64,000 nucleotides of DNA from Bdellovibrionales bacterium Ga0074139 (lineage in GTDB: Bacteria > Bdellovibrionota > Bdellovibrionia > Bdellovibrionales > Bdellovibrionaceae). Numbering within the stretch: the stretch's first letter is position 1; the number at the start of each line of letters is the position of its first letter. The DNA lies in NCBI GenBank assembly GCA_001464795.1, contig LNEB01000003.1, positions 124,001 to 188,000 on the forward strand, written 5' to 3'. This document shows, one piece after another, positions 9,360 to 17,588 of the stretch. A program made the position numbers and the translations under genes. The notes under the pieces are model-generated. The model did no database searches. It saw only the letters and a list, made by a program, of their open reading frames with translations, and was not told the DNA's origin.

Positions 9360-10270
9360 TTCAATTTTACTTTCTATTTTCAGCTTTGATCTTATCAGGG
9401 TGTGCGGCGATTCAATCAGGAAGTTCAACCTCCAACAGAGAAGTTAAAGATCAGAATCAATTGGTAACTGAAGAATCCAGCGCTCAAATGCGCAAGCGAT
9501 TAGCGGTTTTGCCATTTTTAGACAAGCCCACTTTTCCAGAAAATTTAAAACAAGAATCACAAATTCGTTTCATCGAAGAGCTGAACCGCGAAGGCCATTC
9601 CAAGGCCTATCTGACCAACTTGGTGAATTGTCCCCTTGTGAATTCTGAATATGATTTTAAAACTTGTGCTATAGAGGCTCAAAAATTAGGGCATCATATT
9701 TTAGTGGAAGGAAGAATTTTAAGCCTTGATATTAAAAGAGGCAGTGATCCTGTGGGTGTGGTTAAAAAAGTCAAAACCACTTTCACCGCTGTTTTGCGCC
9801 TGAGACTTTTTTCCATTCGTGGAATGAAAGAAGTTTTTAACACTGATAAAACTGTGACTTTCACCATGGAAGACACCACTATCGGCACACGCGGGTCAAC
9901 TGCTCAAGATTTACAAAATAATCCGCAGTTAATAGAAAAAATTGTGGTGGATGGATTTTTAGAATTTTTGCCACAAATCGAAAAGAATTTGGCTAAAGTC
10001 AGCTGGGAAGGTCGAATTGCTGCCATTCAAGGCCAAAAATATTACCTCAATGTGGGCAGTGTCAGTGGAATTCAAATCGGGGATTTATTAAAAGTTTATG
10101 ATCTAGGACCGCAAATTTATGACCCCGAAATGGGAACGTCCATTGGACAAGCTCCAGGGCGGGTGAAGGGCACTTTAGAAGTGGTTAGCTATTTCGGGCA
10201 GGATGGATCCATCGCCATTTTGCATTCTGGTGGGGGCTTTTTAGAAAATGATCGATTGGAAATCTATTGA
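9356..10270 (+). CDS. FlgT/CsgG-like lipoprotein
   Basis: 304 aa. The signal peptide ends in the lipobox LSGC (Cys16), so the mature protein is lipidated. The central part (KRLAVLPFL, then alternating helices and strands with ILVEGRIL) looks like the CsgG/TolB-N-like fold. The C-terminal part (LNVGSVSGIQIGDLLKVYD, then GTLEVV) looks like the FlgT C-terminal beta-domain. Such proteins support outer-membrane or flagellar basal structures. The start overlaps the preceding gene by 4 bases, and its 3' end overlaps lipB by 23 bases. The family assignment is from pattern, not from a search. Confidence 0.65.
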   Translation: MIQFYFLFSALILSGCAAIQSGSSTSNREVKDQNQLVTEESSAQMRKRLAVLPFLDKPTFPENLKQESQIRFIEELNREGHSKAYLTNLVNCPLVNSEYDFKTCAIEAQKLGHHILVEGRILSLDIKRGSDPVGVVKKVKTTFTAVLRLRLFSIRGMKEVFNTDKTVTFTMEDTTIGTRGSTAQDLQNNPQLIEKIVVDGFLEFLPQIEKNLAKVSWEGRIAAIQGQKYYLNVGSVSGIQIGDLLKVYDLGPQIYDPEMGTSIGQAPGRVKGTLEVVSYFGQDGSIAILHSGGGFLENDRLEIY

Positions 10271-10853
10271 GACCCAGTACTGGGGATTTAAGAATTTTGC
10301 AGAAGTCGAGGCTTTACAGCAAAAAGCCTTTACCGAGGTTCTCAATGGACACCCTGGATTTTTATTAGGCGGAGAGCTGTCTTTTGTTGTGACCCAGGGC
10401 CTAAGAGGTTTAGGCGAAGAAGTGCTCAACTCTGAAATTCAACCGATTAAAACTGACCGAGGTGGTAGCACCACATTGCACTCACCAGGCCAATTGGTTT
10501 TATATCCCATAATTAATTTAAAAAAAAATCAAACCTCCGTCAGAGAATTTATCACTCAGATATTAAATGTTTCACAAAAAACACTGCTATCTGTGGGTGT
10601 GAGCTCTGAAATGAATTTAAGTCCTGTAGGGCTGTGGACCGAAAAAGGTAAAATTGGTTTTTGTGGTCTACGGGTTAAAAACGGGGTGACCCAGCATGGA
10701 CTGGCTTTAAATGTCAGTAATGATTTGACACTTTTTTCACAGATCCATTCCTGTGGAATCAAACAGGGTCGTTACGACCGTGCCTATGATGGGAAATCTG
10801 ATTTAAATCCATTTGGTGTTTATAAGTCCTGGGTCAAAACCAGTCAAAATTGA
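10248..10853 (+). CDS. lipB: Octanoyltransferase LipB
   Basis: 201 aa, usual family length. It transfers octanoyl groups from acyl carrier protein to lipoyl domains. The signature RGGSTTLHSPGQLVLYPI begins at 71, the catalytic Lys is Lys135 in GKIGFCG, and the nucleophilic Cys is Cys169 in HSCG. GVTQHGLALNV (146-156) is also conserved. The ATG at 10248 lies inside the 3' end of the lipoprotein gene, giving a 23-base overlap and probable translational coupling. LipB is usually next to lipA; here it closes the dnaE operon instead. Confidence 0.93.
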   Translation: MIDWKSIETQYWGFKNFAEVEALQQKAFTEVLNGHPGFLLGGELSFVVTQGLRGLGEEVLNSEIQPIKTDRGGSTTLHSPGQLVLYPIINLKKNQTSVREFITQILNVSQKTLLSVGVSSEMNLSPVGLWTEKGKIGFCGLRVKNGVTQHGLALNVSNDLTLFSQIHSCGIKQGRYDRAYDGKSDLNPFGVYKSWVKTSQN

Positions 10854-10939
10854 AAGAAATAGGTGTCAGGATTATAACAGGTGAATCATTAAGGCCTGCT
10901 GACCTATAAGACCATTACCGTCATGGGAGGGGTCTTTTG

Positions 10940-11380
10940 ATGTGTACAAAATTTTTATTTCTATTCGTGTTGTTATTATCTCATCTGAGTTTTGCTGAAA
11001 GTCTTTGCCGCTATGATGGCAAAGACTATGACAGCCCGGGTTTTGGTGTTCCCAAGCGTCAGGGTTTGTCAATTAAGGGTCGATTCGGTTGTGTTTATAA
11101 GTGTGAGTGCGAAAATGGAAGCCAGTGGAAGGTCACCCATGTTTTGGAGGAATCCCACTTTGACTTACGCTTGATGAATAAAAACACCGGTGGTCCGCAC
11201 GCTGCCAAATGGTTTATTTGCCCGATGTCTGTGGATCCCAAGACCTGGACTGCCAATAGGGACGAGCTAGGCCGCATCCTCTATTACTCTGTGCAGCCTT
11301 CTTATGAAACTTTTCCAGCTTCTCGGATGATGTCGAGTCCTCAATTTCAAACTTGGAAAAAAGACTCTTGTCGTGAGTAA
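10940..11380 (+). CDS. Small exported cysteine-containing protein, unknown
   Basis: 146 aa with signal peptide (cleavage likely after SFAES-A region, about residue 20). The mature part is small, rich in charged residues and has five Cys (for example CVYKCEC), suggesting disulfides after export. The ATG at 10940 is chosen over the TTG just before it because a GGGAGGGG ribosome site (10925-10932) is well placed. No family is recognised. The next gene follows after 22 bases on the same strand and is probably cotranscribed. Confidence 0.7.
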   Translation: MCTKFLFLFVLLLSHLSFAESLCRYDGKDYDSPGFGVPKRQGLSIKGRFGCVYKCECENGSQWKVTHVLEESHFDLRLMNKNTGGPHAAKWFICPMSVDPKTWTANRDELGRILYYSVQPSYETFPASRMMSSPQFQTWKKDSCRE

Positions 11381-11402
11381 ACTTTATTGCCATTCTGCTT
11401 AA

Positions 11403-12239
11403 ATGTTTTTTTTAAACTTCCTGTTGGCCTTTAGTTTTGCACAAAATCCTTTAGTGAAAAACTCAGAGGCCTGTAAATGTGTAAGCGAAATTGAAGATCC
11501 CTATGAACAGGCGGCTGTTTTTAATTACGGAAAAAACCTGAATCTTTGTATTGATTCCTGCCGGTTTCGACCTGTGAAAATTCTAAAAAAATTTAAAAGT
11601 AGAGTGGAATTTGCCAATCTTCTTCACTTTGGACTTTTTTATAAAACAAGTTTCAACTTTCAGGATTTAAAATCGGTTTCTGTGGGTTTCGAGAATTTCA
11701 CTCCAGGCGTGAATCACGTGGTGCTTAAATTTGATTTCAAAAAGCCAATGCAATTATTCGAGCAAACCACGGGAGAAGTTTACGCTGACCCCCAGGAATC
11801 CATCATTGTCTCTTCAGAGGGAGTTCCTGGCCGGGGACGTGACTATAGTTTACTAGAAGGATTTTTAGGCGAGTACCTTGTGGTCACTCGGTTTGTGACT
11901 GGCTCTGAATACAAAAGATGGACGAAATTGATGAAAAACCCTGTGCAGTTTCACAAACTGGAAGTGACACAGTCTCAGATCGAAAAGGCGTTGCTGAACG
12001 CTTTAGAGGACAGTTTCGAAAAAGGTATTAATGAAAAGTATCAACTTTTCACTAATAATTGCTCTATGAAGGCTTACTCTTTTTTAGAGCTTCAAAAGCC
12101 TAATGACTTATCTTTGTTGCAGAAGGTTTCATTGGCGCTACCGATTGATGGGCCTGTTAGCACTTTGCAGTTTTTGAAGTCTGAAAAGTTGATTTTGTTG
12201 CATCATAAAAATAAGGTTGATACCTTAGGCGTACTTTAA
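11403..12239 (+). CDS. Exported protein of unknown function, DUF4105-like feature
   Basis: 278 aa with a short signal peptide (about 1-13, MFFLNFLLAFSFA). Three Cys near the mature N-terminus (CKCVSE and later CIDSC) suggest disulfides. The segment YQLFTNNCSMKAYSFL late in the protein resembles the conserved NC segment of DUF4105/NlpC-like proteins, where the Cys can be catalytic; this is weak evidence. It lies just before the tRNA-Val gene. Confidence 0.6.
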   Translation: MFFLNFLLAFSFAQNPLVKNSEACKCVSEIEDPYEQAAVFNYGKNLNLCIDSCRFRPVKILKKFKSRVEFANLLHFGLFYKTSFNFQDLKSVSVGFENFTPGVNHVVLKFDFKKPMQLFEQTTGEVYADPQESIIVSSEGVPGRGRDYSLLEGFLGEYLVVTRFVTGSEYKRWTKLMKNPVQFHKLEVTQSQIEKALLNALEDSFEKGINEKYQLFTNNCSMKAYSFLELQKPNDLSLLQKVSLALPIDGPVSTLQFLKSEKLILLHHKNKVDTLGVL

Positions 12240-12246
12240 ATTCCAA

Positions 12247-12322
12247 GATCCCTTAGCGCAGTTGGTAGCGCGCTTCCTTGACATGGAAGAGGTCACTGGT
12301 TCAAGTCCAGTAGGGATCACCA
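12247..12322 (+). tRNA. tRNA-Val (GAC), CCA encoded
   Basis: A full cloverleaf is readable. The 7-bp acceptor stem GATCCCT pairs with AGGGATC, the D stem is GCGC/GCGC, and the anticodon stem CTTCC/GGAAG encloses the loop TTGACAT with anticodon GAC. The T stem is ACTGG/CCAGT with loop TTCAAGT, and the 3' end is ACCA. A T-run follows directly. No partial copy of its 3' end is seen elsewhere in the window, so there is no sign of an island integrated here. Confidence 0.95.
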
Positions 12323-12328
12323 TTTTTT

Positions 12329-12353
12329 AGTGCCAGGCCCTGTTTCCGGACAC
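12329..12353 (+). repeat. Dispersed 25-base repeat, copy 2
   Basis: Second copy of the GTGCCAGGyCCT-n2-TTCCGGAC pattern also seen at 2428-2452. It lies just after the tRNA-Val T-run and before the histidine kinase gene. Confidence 0.4.
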
Positions 12354-12406
12354 ACTGCGCAAAAATTAAATTGATTTAATAATTCAGATACTCTAAGTTT
12401 TAAAAT

Positions 12407-13921
12407 ATGAAAATTTTTAACTTTCTAGCTTTTCCGTTCCTGGTTTCGGGCTCCATCGCCCTGTTTGTGCTGATATTCTTCCTTTTTTATTTTCAGTACA
12501 ATCAAGAGTACACCCAGGAAAAATCTGATCTCATTGCTAAAGCTGTGATCCAAAACATTCAAAATGAAATCCAAAGTCGAGTGGAAACCATTAATAGTTT
12601 TGGTGCCATTGAGCTTGTGCAAACTCAAGGCTATGAAGCCGAATTCGTGGCTTTTTGCGAAAGATTTATTAAACGATTCCCTGATATCTTTGCCATTAAC
12701 TTTGTAGATTCTAAGGGAATCATTCAGCGAGTTTACCCTGTAGACCGAAACAAAGAGGCCTTCCAAAAGGATCTTTATACAAGGCCTGAGCTGAGTCAGT
12801 ACTTGGAACTATCTAAATTAGATAAAAAAATCACCCTCAGTCATTATATTAAAACCTATCAGGGTGTTCATGGTTTTACCCTTTATGTTCCCATTTATAG
12901 TTCAGGTGATCTATTGGTGGGATGGCTGAATGTGGTTTTTAGTCTTGATCAGTGGTTGGAAAATTATCTTCGAACCAATGAATGGCAAAATGCCCATATT
13001 CAAATTCATTGGGACAAAAATTCAGAAGGAAATTTAATCATTGGTTCCCAAGAAACGGAAATGACCTTTGAAAAAAAATTTCAATTATTAAATCAGCAAC
13101 TTCTATTCAAAATTGGCTTTGTTCCTAGCTTTTTAGATGAAAAAAGAAACTTCTATTCTATTTCTGTGGGCATTTTTGGTTTTCTACTGATTATTTTTAC
13201 TTTTGTGATTTCCTTACAAAGAGTACGTCATGAAGAGAAACTCGAGATTTCCAATTCCAATTTAGAAACCAGTCATGTCATGATCAGCTCACTCACTCAT
13301 GATATTGCAAACCCTCTTTTTTCCATTAATCTTATTCTGACAAAGCTTTTTGACAGCCAATCGCCCGTGCAAGAGAAAGACAAACTTAGGCTCCGGCAGC
13401 TCATGAAAAGCATTGGTGAAATGTTAGATGCTGGCAAAAGTTTACAAAGTTTAAGACTTGGAAAAAGAAAATTAAAACTGGATAAGGTTTCCATTAGACC
13501 AGCTGTCGAAATGGCTATTTCGAATTTAGAAGACTTACTGATTAATAAAAACATAAAAATCGATTACCAAAACATAGCCTACGATTTTTATGTGCAAGCC
13601 GAAGAAAAAAGTCTGATTCATAATGTGCTAACCAATATCATCACCAATTCTGTTAAATTTTCACCCAGTGGTGAATCTGTGCATGTTTCAACGGCTTCCA
13701 CGGAAACGCATAATTTATTAATCATAGAAGATTTTGGGTTGGGAATCGATGAGTCTCAGAAACTGGAAACCCGGGACGGCACCTTTGGTGAAAAGGGTTA
13801 TGGCTTTGGATTGATGCAAGTGACTTATTTTATGAAATTTTACGGTGGAAGTTTTGAGATTAAAAACAAAACCTCTGGTGGCACCGGAGCTCAGGTTACC
13901 CTTCGATTTCTAAAGGCTTAG
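12407..13921 (+). CDS. Membrane sensor histidine kinase
   Basis: 504 aa. Transmembrane helices at about 9-29 and 250-270 flank a roughly 220-aa periplasmic sensor with CHASE/Cache-like features (INFVDSKGIIQRVYP, then YVPIY). The kinase core follows: the phospho-acceptor His298 in LTHDIANPL, an N-box NVLTNIITNSVKF, and the ATP-binding motifs EDFGLGID and GEKGYGFGL. It should autophosphorylate on His298 in response to a periplasmic signal; no response regulator is adjacent, so it is an orphan kinase here. The ATG at 12407 has no clear ribosome site. Its 3' end overlaps the convergent HTH gene by 26 bases. Confidence 0.9.
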   Translation: MKIFNFLAFPFLVSGSIALFVLIFFLFYFQYNQEYTQEKSDLIAKAVIQNIQNEIQSRVETINSFGAIELVQTQGYEAEFVAFCERFIKRFPDIFAINFVDSKGIIQRVYPVDRNKEAFQKDLYTRPELSQYLELSKLDKKITLSHYIKTYQGVHGFTLYVPIYSSGDLLVGWLNVVFSLDQWLENYLRTNEWQNAHIQIHWDKNSEGNLIIGSQETEMTFEKKFQLLNQQLLFKIGFVPSFLDEKRNFYSISVGIFGFLLIIFTFVISLQRVRHEEKLEISNSNLETSHVMISSLTHDIANPLFSINLILTKLFDSQSPVQEKDKLRLRQLMKSIGEMLDAGKSLQSLRLGKRKLKLDKVSIRPAVEMAISNLEDLLINKNIKIDYQNIAYDFYVQAEEKSLIHNVLTNIITNSVKFSPSGESVHVSTASTETHNLLIIEDFGLGIDESQKLETRDGTFGEKGYGFGLMQVTYFMKFYGGSFEIKNKTSGGTGAQVTLRFLKA

Positions 13922-14381
13922 TGGCCGAGGACACTTGGCTTAAGTAATATTCAAGCTCTGAAAAGGGAATTCTTCGGTGACCTCCTTCCGTAACATAACA
14001 CTTAATTTTCCCGCGCTTAATTTCCCGGCGAACGGTGTTCTCGGAAATACTCATGTGCACACTTAAAGCTTTCACGAATTCCGGTAGGGTGTAGTCCTCA
14101 TTTTCAGGCTTTTGTAAGGACTGCCTAAAAGTGCTAGGTTCGGGCACCCATTTTTTCTTGGCCTTGTGGTTTTCGATATAAACCCAAGACTGTTTAATTT
14201 TATTTTCTAATTTTTTCATCCATTCATCCGAAATTTCCACGCTGGCAGAATTGGCAGAATTTTCAATTTCCAATTTAAGGCTGTCCCAATGACCCAAGTC
14301 AGGAATGGAAATAATGACGTCGTTCAAAACACGTTTGATGACGACCGGATAATCGAGTGAAGAAAGAAGTGTTTTTTTCAT
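13896..14381 (-). CDS. HTH (excisionase-type) protein with HicB-like N-terminus
   Basis: 161 aa. The C-terminal half contains an excisionase/MerR-type helix-turn-helix: LPEFVKALSVHMSISENTVRREIKRGK followed by HRRIPFSELEYYL (total about 95-145). The N-terminal segment (DYPVVIKRVLND-VIISIPDLG) resembles the HicB antitoxin fold, but no HicA toxin is adjacent. The ATG at 14381 is preferred to an upstream TTG (14423). It is divergent from the recombinase gene, with about 140 bases between the two starts. A DNA-binding regulator is likely; its target is unknown. Confidence 0.6.
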   Translation of the reverse strand: MKKTLLSSLDYPVVIKRVLNDVIISIPDLGHWDSLKLEIENSANSASVEISDEWMKKLENKIKQSWVYIENHKAKKKWVPEPSTFRQSLQKPENEDYTLPEFVKALSVHMSISENTVRREIKRGKIKCYVTEGGHRRIPFSELEYYLSQVSSATKPLEIEG

Positions 14382-14521
14382 GTCCAAATTCTGCCAAATC
14401 TTCCAGAAAATGATACTGGCCAAAGGTCTAGTTCTGTATGCATGATTAGCTAACTATTCTTGCACACCTTCTGCATTGTCCTGTTTAATAATTTTGTTGA
14501 CACAAAAAATTGGAAAAAGAA

Positions 14522-15406
14522 ATGCAAGAATTGATTTTAACGAAAAATATTGAAGATATGTCGATGATAGGTTCTTGGATCTTTCAGAAGTCTGCAAAAA
14601 CTCAAAAATATTACAAACGGGTATTGAAAGATTTTTTGCAATTTTACCCAGGTATTAGCTTAAAAGCCGTGGAAATTACGCACTTGGCGCTGTTCTTAAA
14701 GGCCTACGGAGATCACACCAATTCCACCCGAAATACTTATAAAAGTGCACTGTCATCATTTTTTAGTTTTGCAACTAAGACGGGTTATTTACCCAGAAAC
14801 CCAGCACTTGCACTGGATCAATTAAAAAGTCCTGACCGAATGTATTCCAAGGTTTTAAGCCGGGAACAAATGGAGCAGATGATTTTAAAAGAGGAATCCA
14901 TTCGAAATAAAATGATTTTAAAGATCTTCTATTTCACAGGTCTTCGCGTGGAAGAGCTTTGTTCGCTGAAGGTGAGCTCTTTTATAAAGAATGATTTTGG
15001 AATGCTAATGACAGTCATTGGTAAAGGTCGAAAAGTCAGATCTCTACATTTGCCAAAGGAATTAGCTGATGAAATTCAAAGCTTTATTCTTAACCTTGAA
15101 TCTGAATTCTTATTTACCAATCAAAAAAATACCTTTGGTGTGTTTCAACCCCTCAGTCATAGTCAGGTCTTTCGTATTGTAAAAGCTGCAGCCAAAAAAG
15201 CAAAGTTGTCAGTTGAGCCCTCACCCCACTGGCTCAGGCACACCAGTGCGACCCACGCCATCGAGGGCGGTGCCCCCATTCATGTGGTGCAAAGATCCCT
15301 GGGCCATGAATCCATATCCACCACAGGAAAGTATCTTGATATTAGACCCAAGGAATCGGTGGGAGATTATATTCAGCCCATTCAAAGAGATCATCATGAG
15401 TCTTGA
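14522..15406 (+). CDS. Xer-type tyrosine recombinase
   Basis: 294 aa. All catalytic residues are present: Arg142 (TGLRVEEL), Lys168 (GKGRKVRSL), His236 and Arg239 (HWLRHT), His262 (LGHES) and the nucleophile Tyr271 (GKYL). An N-terminal SAM-like core-binding domain (about 15-95) precedes them. Length and motifs match XerC/XerD, so chromosome-dimer resolution or a related role is plausible. The ATG at 14522 is preferred over the TTG at 14510 because GGAAAAAG lies at ribosome-site distance. The stop overlaps the start of the ceramidase-like gene by 11 bases. No att-like repeats flank it. Confidence 0.88.
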   Translation: MQELILTKNIEDMSMIGSWIFQKSAKTQKYYKRVLKDFLQFYPGISLKAVEITHLALFLKAYGDHTNSTRNTYKSALSSFFSFATKTGYLPRNPALALDQLKSPDRMYSKVLSREQMEQMILKEESIRNKMILKIFYFTGLRVEELCSLKVSSFIKNDFGMLMTVIGKGRKVRSLHLPKELADEIQSFILNLESEFLFTNQKNTFGVFQPLSHSQVFRIVKAAAKKAKLSVEPSPHWLRHTSATHAIEGGAPIHVVQRSLGHESISTTGKYLDIRPKESVGDYIQPIQRDHHES

Positions 15407-16019
15407 TTTTTATTGTGAACGATTAAGCGACCAATTCTGGGCCGAGCCCATCAATGCGCTGACCAATATCGGTTTTCTATTGGTAGGTTTATGGTGGGCC
15501 CATTGGAGTTTTAAAAATAATAAAACCTGGCCACTGACTTTAAGCTTACTTTGTATTTTAACTGGCCTTGGCAGTTTTTTGTTTCATACCTATGCAAATT
15601 CTAAAACGCACCTCATGGATTTAGTGCCTATATTTTTATTTACGGTGGTTTTTGTTTTTTTCACCTTTTTGAAAACACTAGAGTTCAAAAAGTCATTAGC
15701 GGTCAGCGGATCCTTTGTTTTTGTCTTATGTATGGCTTTGATTGAAATATTTGTTCCGAAATCAGTGCTGAATGGATCGCTGCTTTATTTTCCCCCGCTG
15801 ATCACATTGTTTGTTGTTTCTTTCTCCGTATTAAAGACAAAGCCGAAAATAGCAAAACTCTACTTCCTAACAGGTCTTGTGTTTTTATTGAGTTTGGTTT
15901 TTAGATCTATTGATAATTTTGTTTGTGAACACTTCGTTATTGGAACTCACTTTTTGTGGCATTTGCTTAATTCCTTTGTGCTAGGAATTATGATTCAAAT
16001 CTCAGGCTCTAAGTCATAA
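15396..16019 (+). CDS. Ceramidase-family integral membrane hydrolase (CREST superfamily)
   Basis: 207 aa with about seven membrane segments. The opening YCERLSDQFWAEPINALTN matches bacterial ceramidase-domain proteins. The metal-site residues of the CREST superfamily can be placed: His64 in SFLFH, Asp75 in HLMDL and the paired His of GTHFLWH near the C-terminus. Related enzymes hydrolyse the amide of ceramides or similar lipids in the membrane using zinc. The true start is the ATG at 15396, inside the last bases of the recombinase gene. The 3' end overlaps the convergent secreted-protein gene by 25 bases. Confidence 0.8.
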   Translation: MSLDFYCERLSDQFWAEPINALTNIGFLLVGLWWAHWSFKNNKTWPLTLSLLCILTGLGSFLFHTYANSKTHLMDLVPIFLFTVVFVFFTFLKTLEFKKSLAVSGSFVFVLCMALIEIFVPKSVLNGSLLYFPPLITLFVVSFSVLKTKPKIAKLYFLTGLVFLLSLVFRSIDNFVCEHFVIGTHFLWHLLNSFVLGIMIQISGSKS

Positions 16020-16777
16020 AGGCTTAAATCAAAATAATAAGTTTGACCCCGGTGCTGATAACTAAAACAGCCTTTTTCATTGCCGCTGATATTAAACCCC
16101 GCACTCCACCAGTGATAACCAGGTACTGCCTGCACCGTATTGTAGCGGCTATTTGGATTATTATAAAACTGCAATTCGCTTCTGGGGTGATTGAAACCCA
16201 CGATATTTCGTGTGCGAAATCGGTGCTGAATTCTGGGGTCATTGATCAATTGACCCTCATCATCAAGAAGTTTGAGTTGCTCAGCCGTGTGGTAAAGAAT
16301 TCTTAGCTCTGGATCTTTAAAAGCCGTTTCATAAAAGCCTTTAAAATTTGCATTGGAAAATTGAGCGTATTTTCTTTTAAATAAAGACTCTGGAATCAGC
16401 AGGTGAGAGTGCCCCATATCAGGAAAAAAGACGCCGTCGATGACATCAAGCTCGAAAGCCTTTTCGATGTGCCGTGAAATAGAGCGAACAAAGTTCTCGG
16501 AAATTTCCACATCACCACCGCGGGACGGTTCGTAGGGAAGTTTTATTTTCTGAGTTTTTGGATCCCAGTAAGCTTTCTTGGGAAGTTGCCTGGGTGAATT
16601 GTAAATTTCAAAAAACCTGTGAATCAATTCAGCAAGTGAATAGTCCCAGCGAAAATCTGAGGAATAAAGCTGATCCAGTGGTTTTACTTGGCAGCGAGTT
16701 GCTATTTCATTTGGAGTAACTGATGCCAAAACGAAATTTGAAACTAAACAAAAAAAGAGAGCTGTTTTTAAAATCAC
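15995..16777 (-). CDS. Exported protein of unknown function
   Basis: 260 aa with signal peptide (about 1-18, ending in VLAS). The mature part is mixed alpha/beta, with HSHLLIPESLF and VPGYHWWSAGFNISG among its clearer segments; several His could bind metal, but no known family is recognised. It lies just downstream of ttcA on the same strand (29 bases), so it may be read from the MscS-ttcA transcript. Confidence 0.65.
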   Translation of the reverse strand: MILKTALFFCLVSNFVLASVTPNEIATRCQVKPLDQLYSSDFRWDYSLAELIHRFFEIYNSPRQLPKKAYWDPKTQKIKLPYEPSRGGDVEISENFVRSISRHIEKAFELDVIDGVFFPDMGHSHLLIPESLFKRKYAQFSNANFKGFYETAFKDPELRILYHTAEQLKLLDDEGQLINDPRIQHRFRTRNIVGFNHPRSELQFYNNPNSRYNTVQAVPGYHWWSAGFNISGNEKGCFSYQHRGQTYYFDLSLYDLEPEI

Positions 16778-16805
16778 CTATTAATAGGCTGACGGATAAA
16801 AAAAC

Positions 16806-17588
16806 TTAGATCAAGTCTGCATCAAGTGTTTGTTGCGAAGCATTCTTGATTTGAGGAAGCTGGCTGGGTTTCACATTGCACAGAGCTGTCATAAATGTGG
16901 CTCCAAGGTTGGGTATTTCCATCTCTAGATCTGACACCAGCTTTTTCATGCGCTTACGCTTCATGCCTTCCTGAGAACCGCAAAGGTTACACGGAATAAT
17001 AGGAAATTGCCAAACTTCTGATAATTCAATCAGGTGTTTTTCTGGCACGTAAGCTAGCGGTCTGATGACAATATTTCGTTTATCATCACTGACAAGCCTG
17101 GGCGGCATGGATGCAATATTTCCGGAATAAAAAAGGTTCAGTAAAGTGGTTTCAATCAAATCATCTCGGTGATGACCTAAGGCCATTTTGTTAAAGCCGT
17201 TTGAATAAGCAAAATCATACAAAATAGCCCTGCGAAGCCTTGAACATAAAGAGCAATAAGTGCCCTCTTTGATTTTATCCGTCACAATCGAAAATGTATC
17301 TTTTTCGATCACGTGAAATTTTATTTCTAGAGAGTCAATAAAAGCTTTGAATTCATCAATGCGAAAGCCCGGTTGTTTTTGATCTAAGATGGCGGCTTCA
17401 ATTGTAAAAGGAAAGCCTGCTTTTTTTCTGATTTCGTTGAGAAGCACCAACAATATACTGGAATCTTTGCCGCCTGAAACACAGACTAAAATTTTATCAT
17501 TTTTTTCGATCAATCCAAAATCGGCTGAGGCCCGAGTGATTTCACGGCGAATGTGTTGAGCCAGTTTGTGTTCCAGATTGATTTTCAT
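16806..17588 (-). CDS. ttcA: tRNA 2-thiocytidine synthase TtcA
   Basis: 260 aa. The PP-loop SGGKDS at 38-43 binds ATP, and two CxxC pairs (Cys112/Cys115 and Cys200/Cys203) are placed like the iron-sulfur and catalytic cysteines of TtcA. ALGHHRDD and IRPLAYVPE are also family segments. The enzyme makes 2-thiocytidine at position 32 of some tRNAs. Its start lies 47 bases inside the upstream MscS-like gene, so the two are translated from one transcript. Confidence 0.92.
   Translation of the reverse strand: MKINLEHKLAQHIRREITRASADFGLIEKNDKILVCVSGGKDSSILLVLLNEIRKKAGFPFTIEAAILDQKQPGFRIDEFKAFIDSLEIKFHVIEKDTFSIVTDKIKEGTYCSLCSRLRRAILYDFAYSNGFNKMALGHHRDDLIETTLLNLFYSGNIASMPPRLVSDDKRNIVIRPLAYVPEKHLIELSEVWQFPIIPCNLCGSQEGMKRKRMKKLVSDLEMEIPNLGATFMTALCNVKPSQLPQIKNASQQTLDADLI

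Noticed and set aside
14382-14423. TTG start for the HTH protein
   Set aside because: The ATG at 14381 is closer to the conserved part and no ribosome site supports the TTG.
12247-15406. tRNA-Val plus tyrosine recombinase as an integrated island
   Set aside because: No repeat of the tRNA 3' end, no excision or phage genes, and the recombinase is Xer-like and overlaps a chromosomal-type gene.
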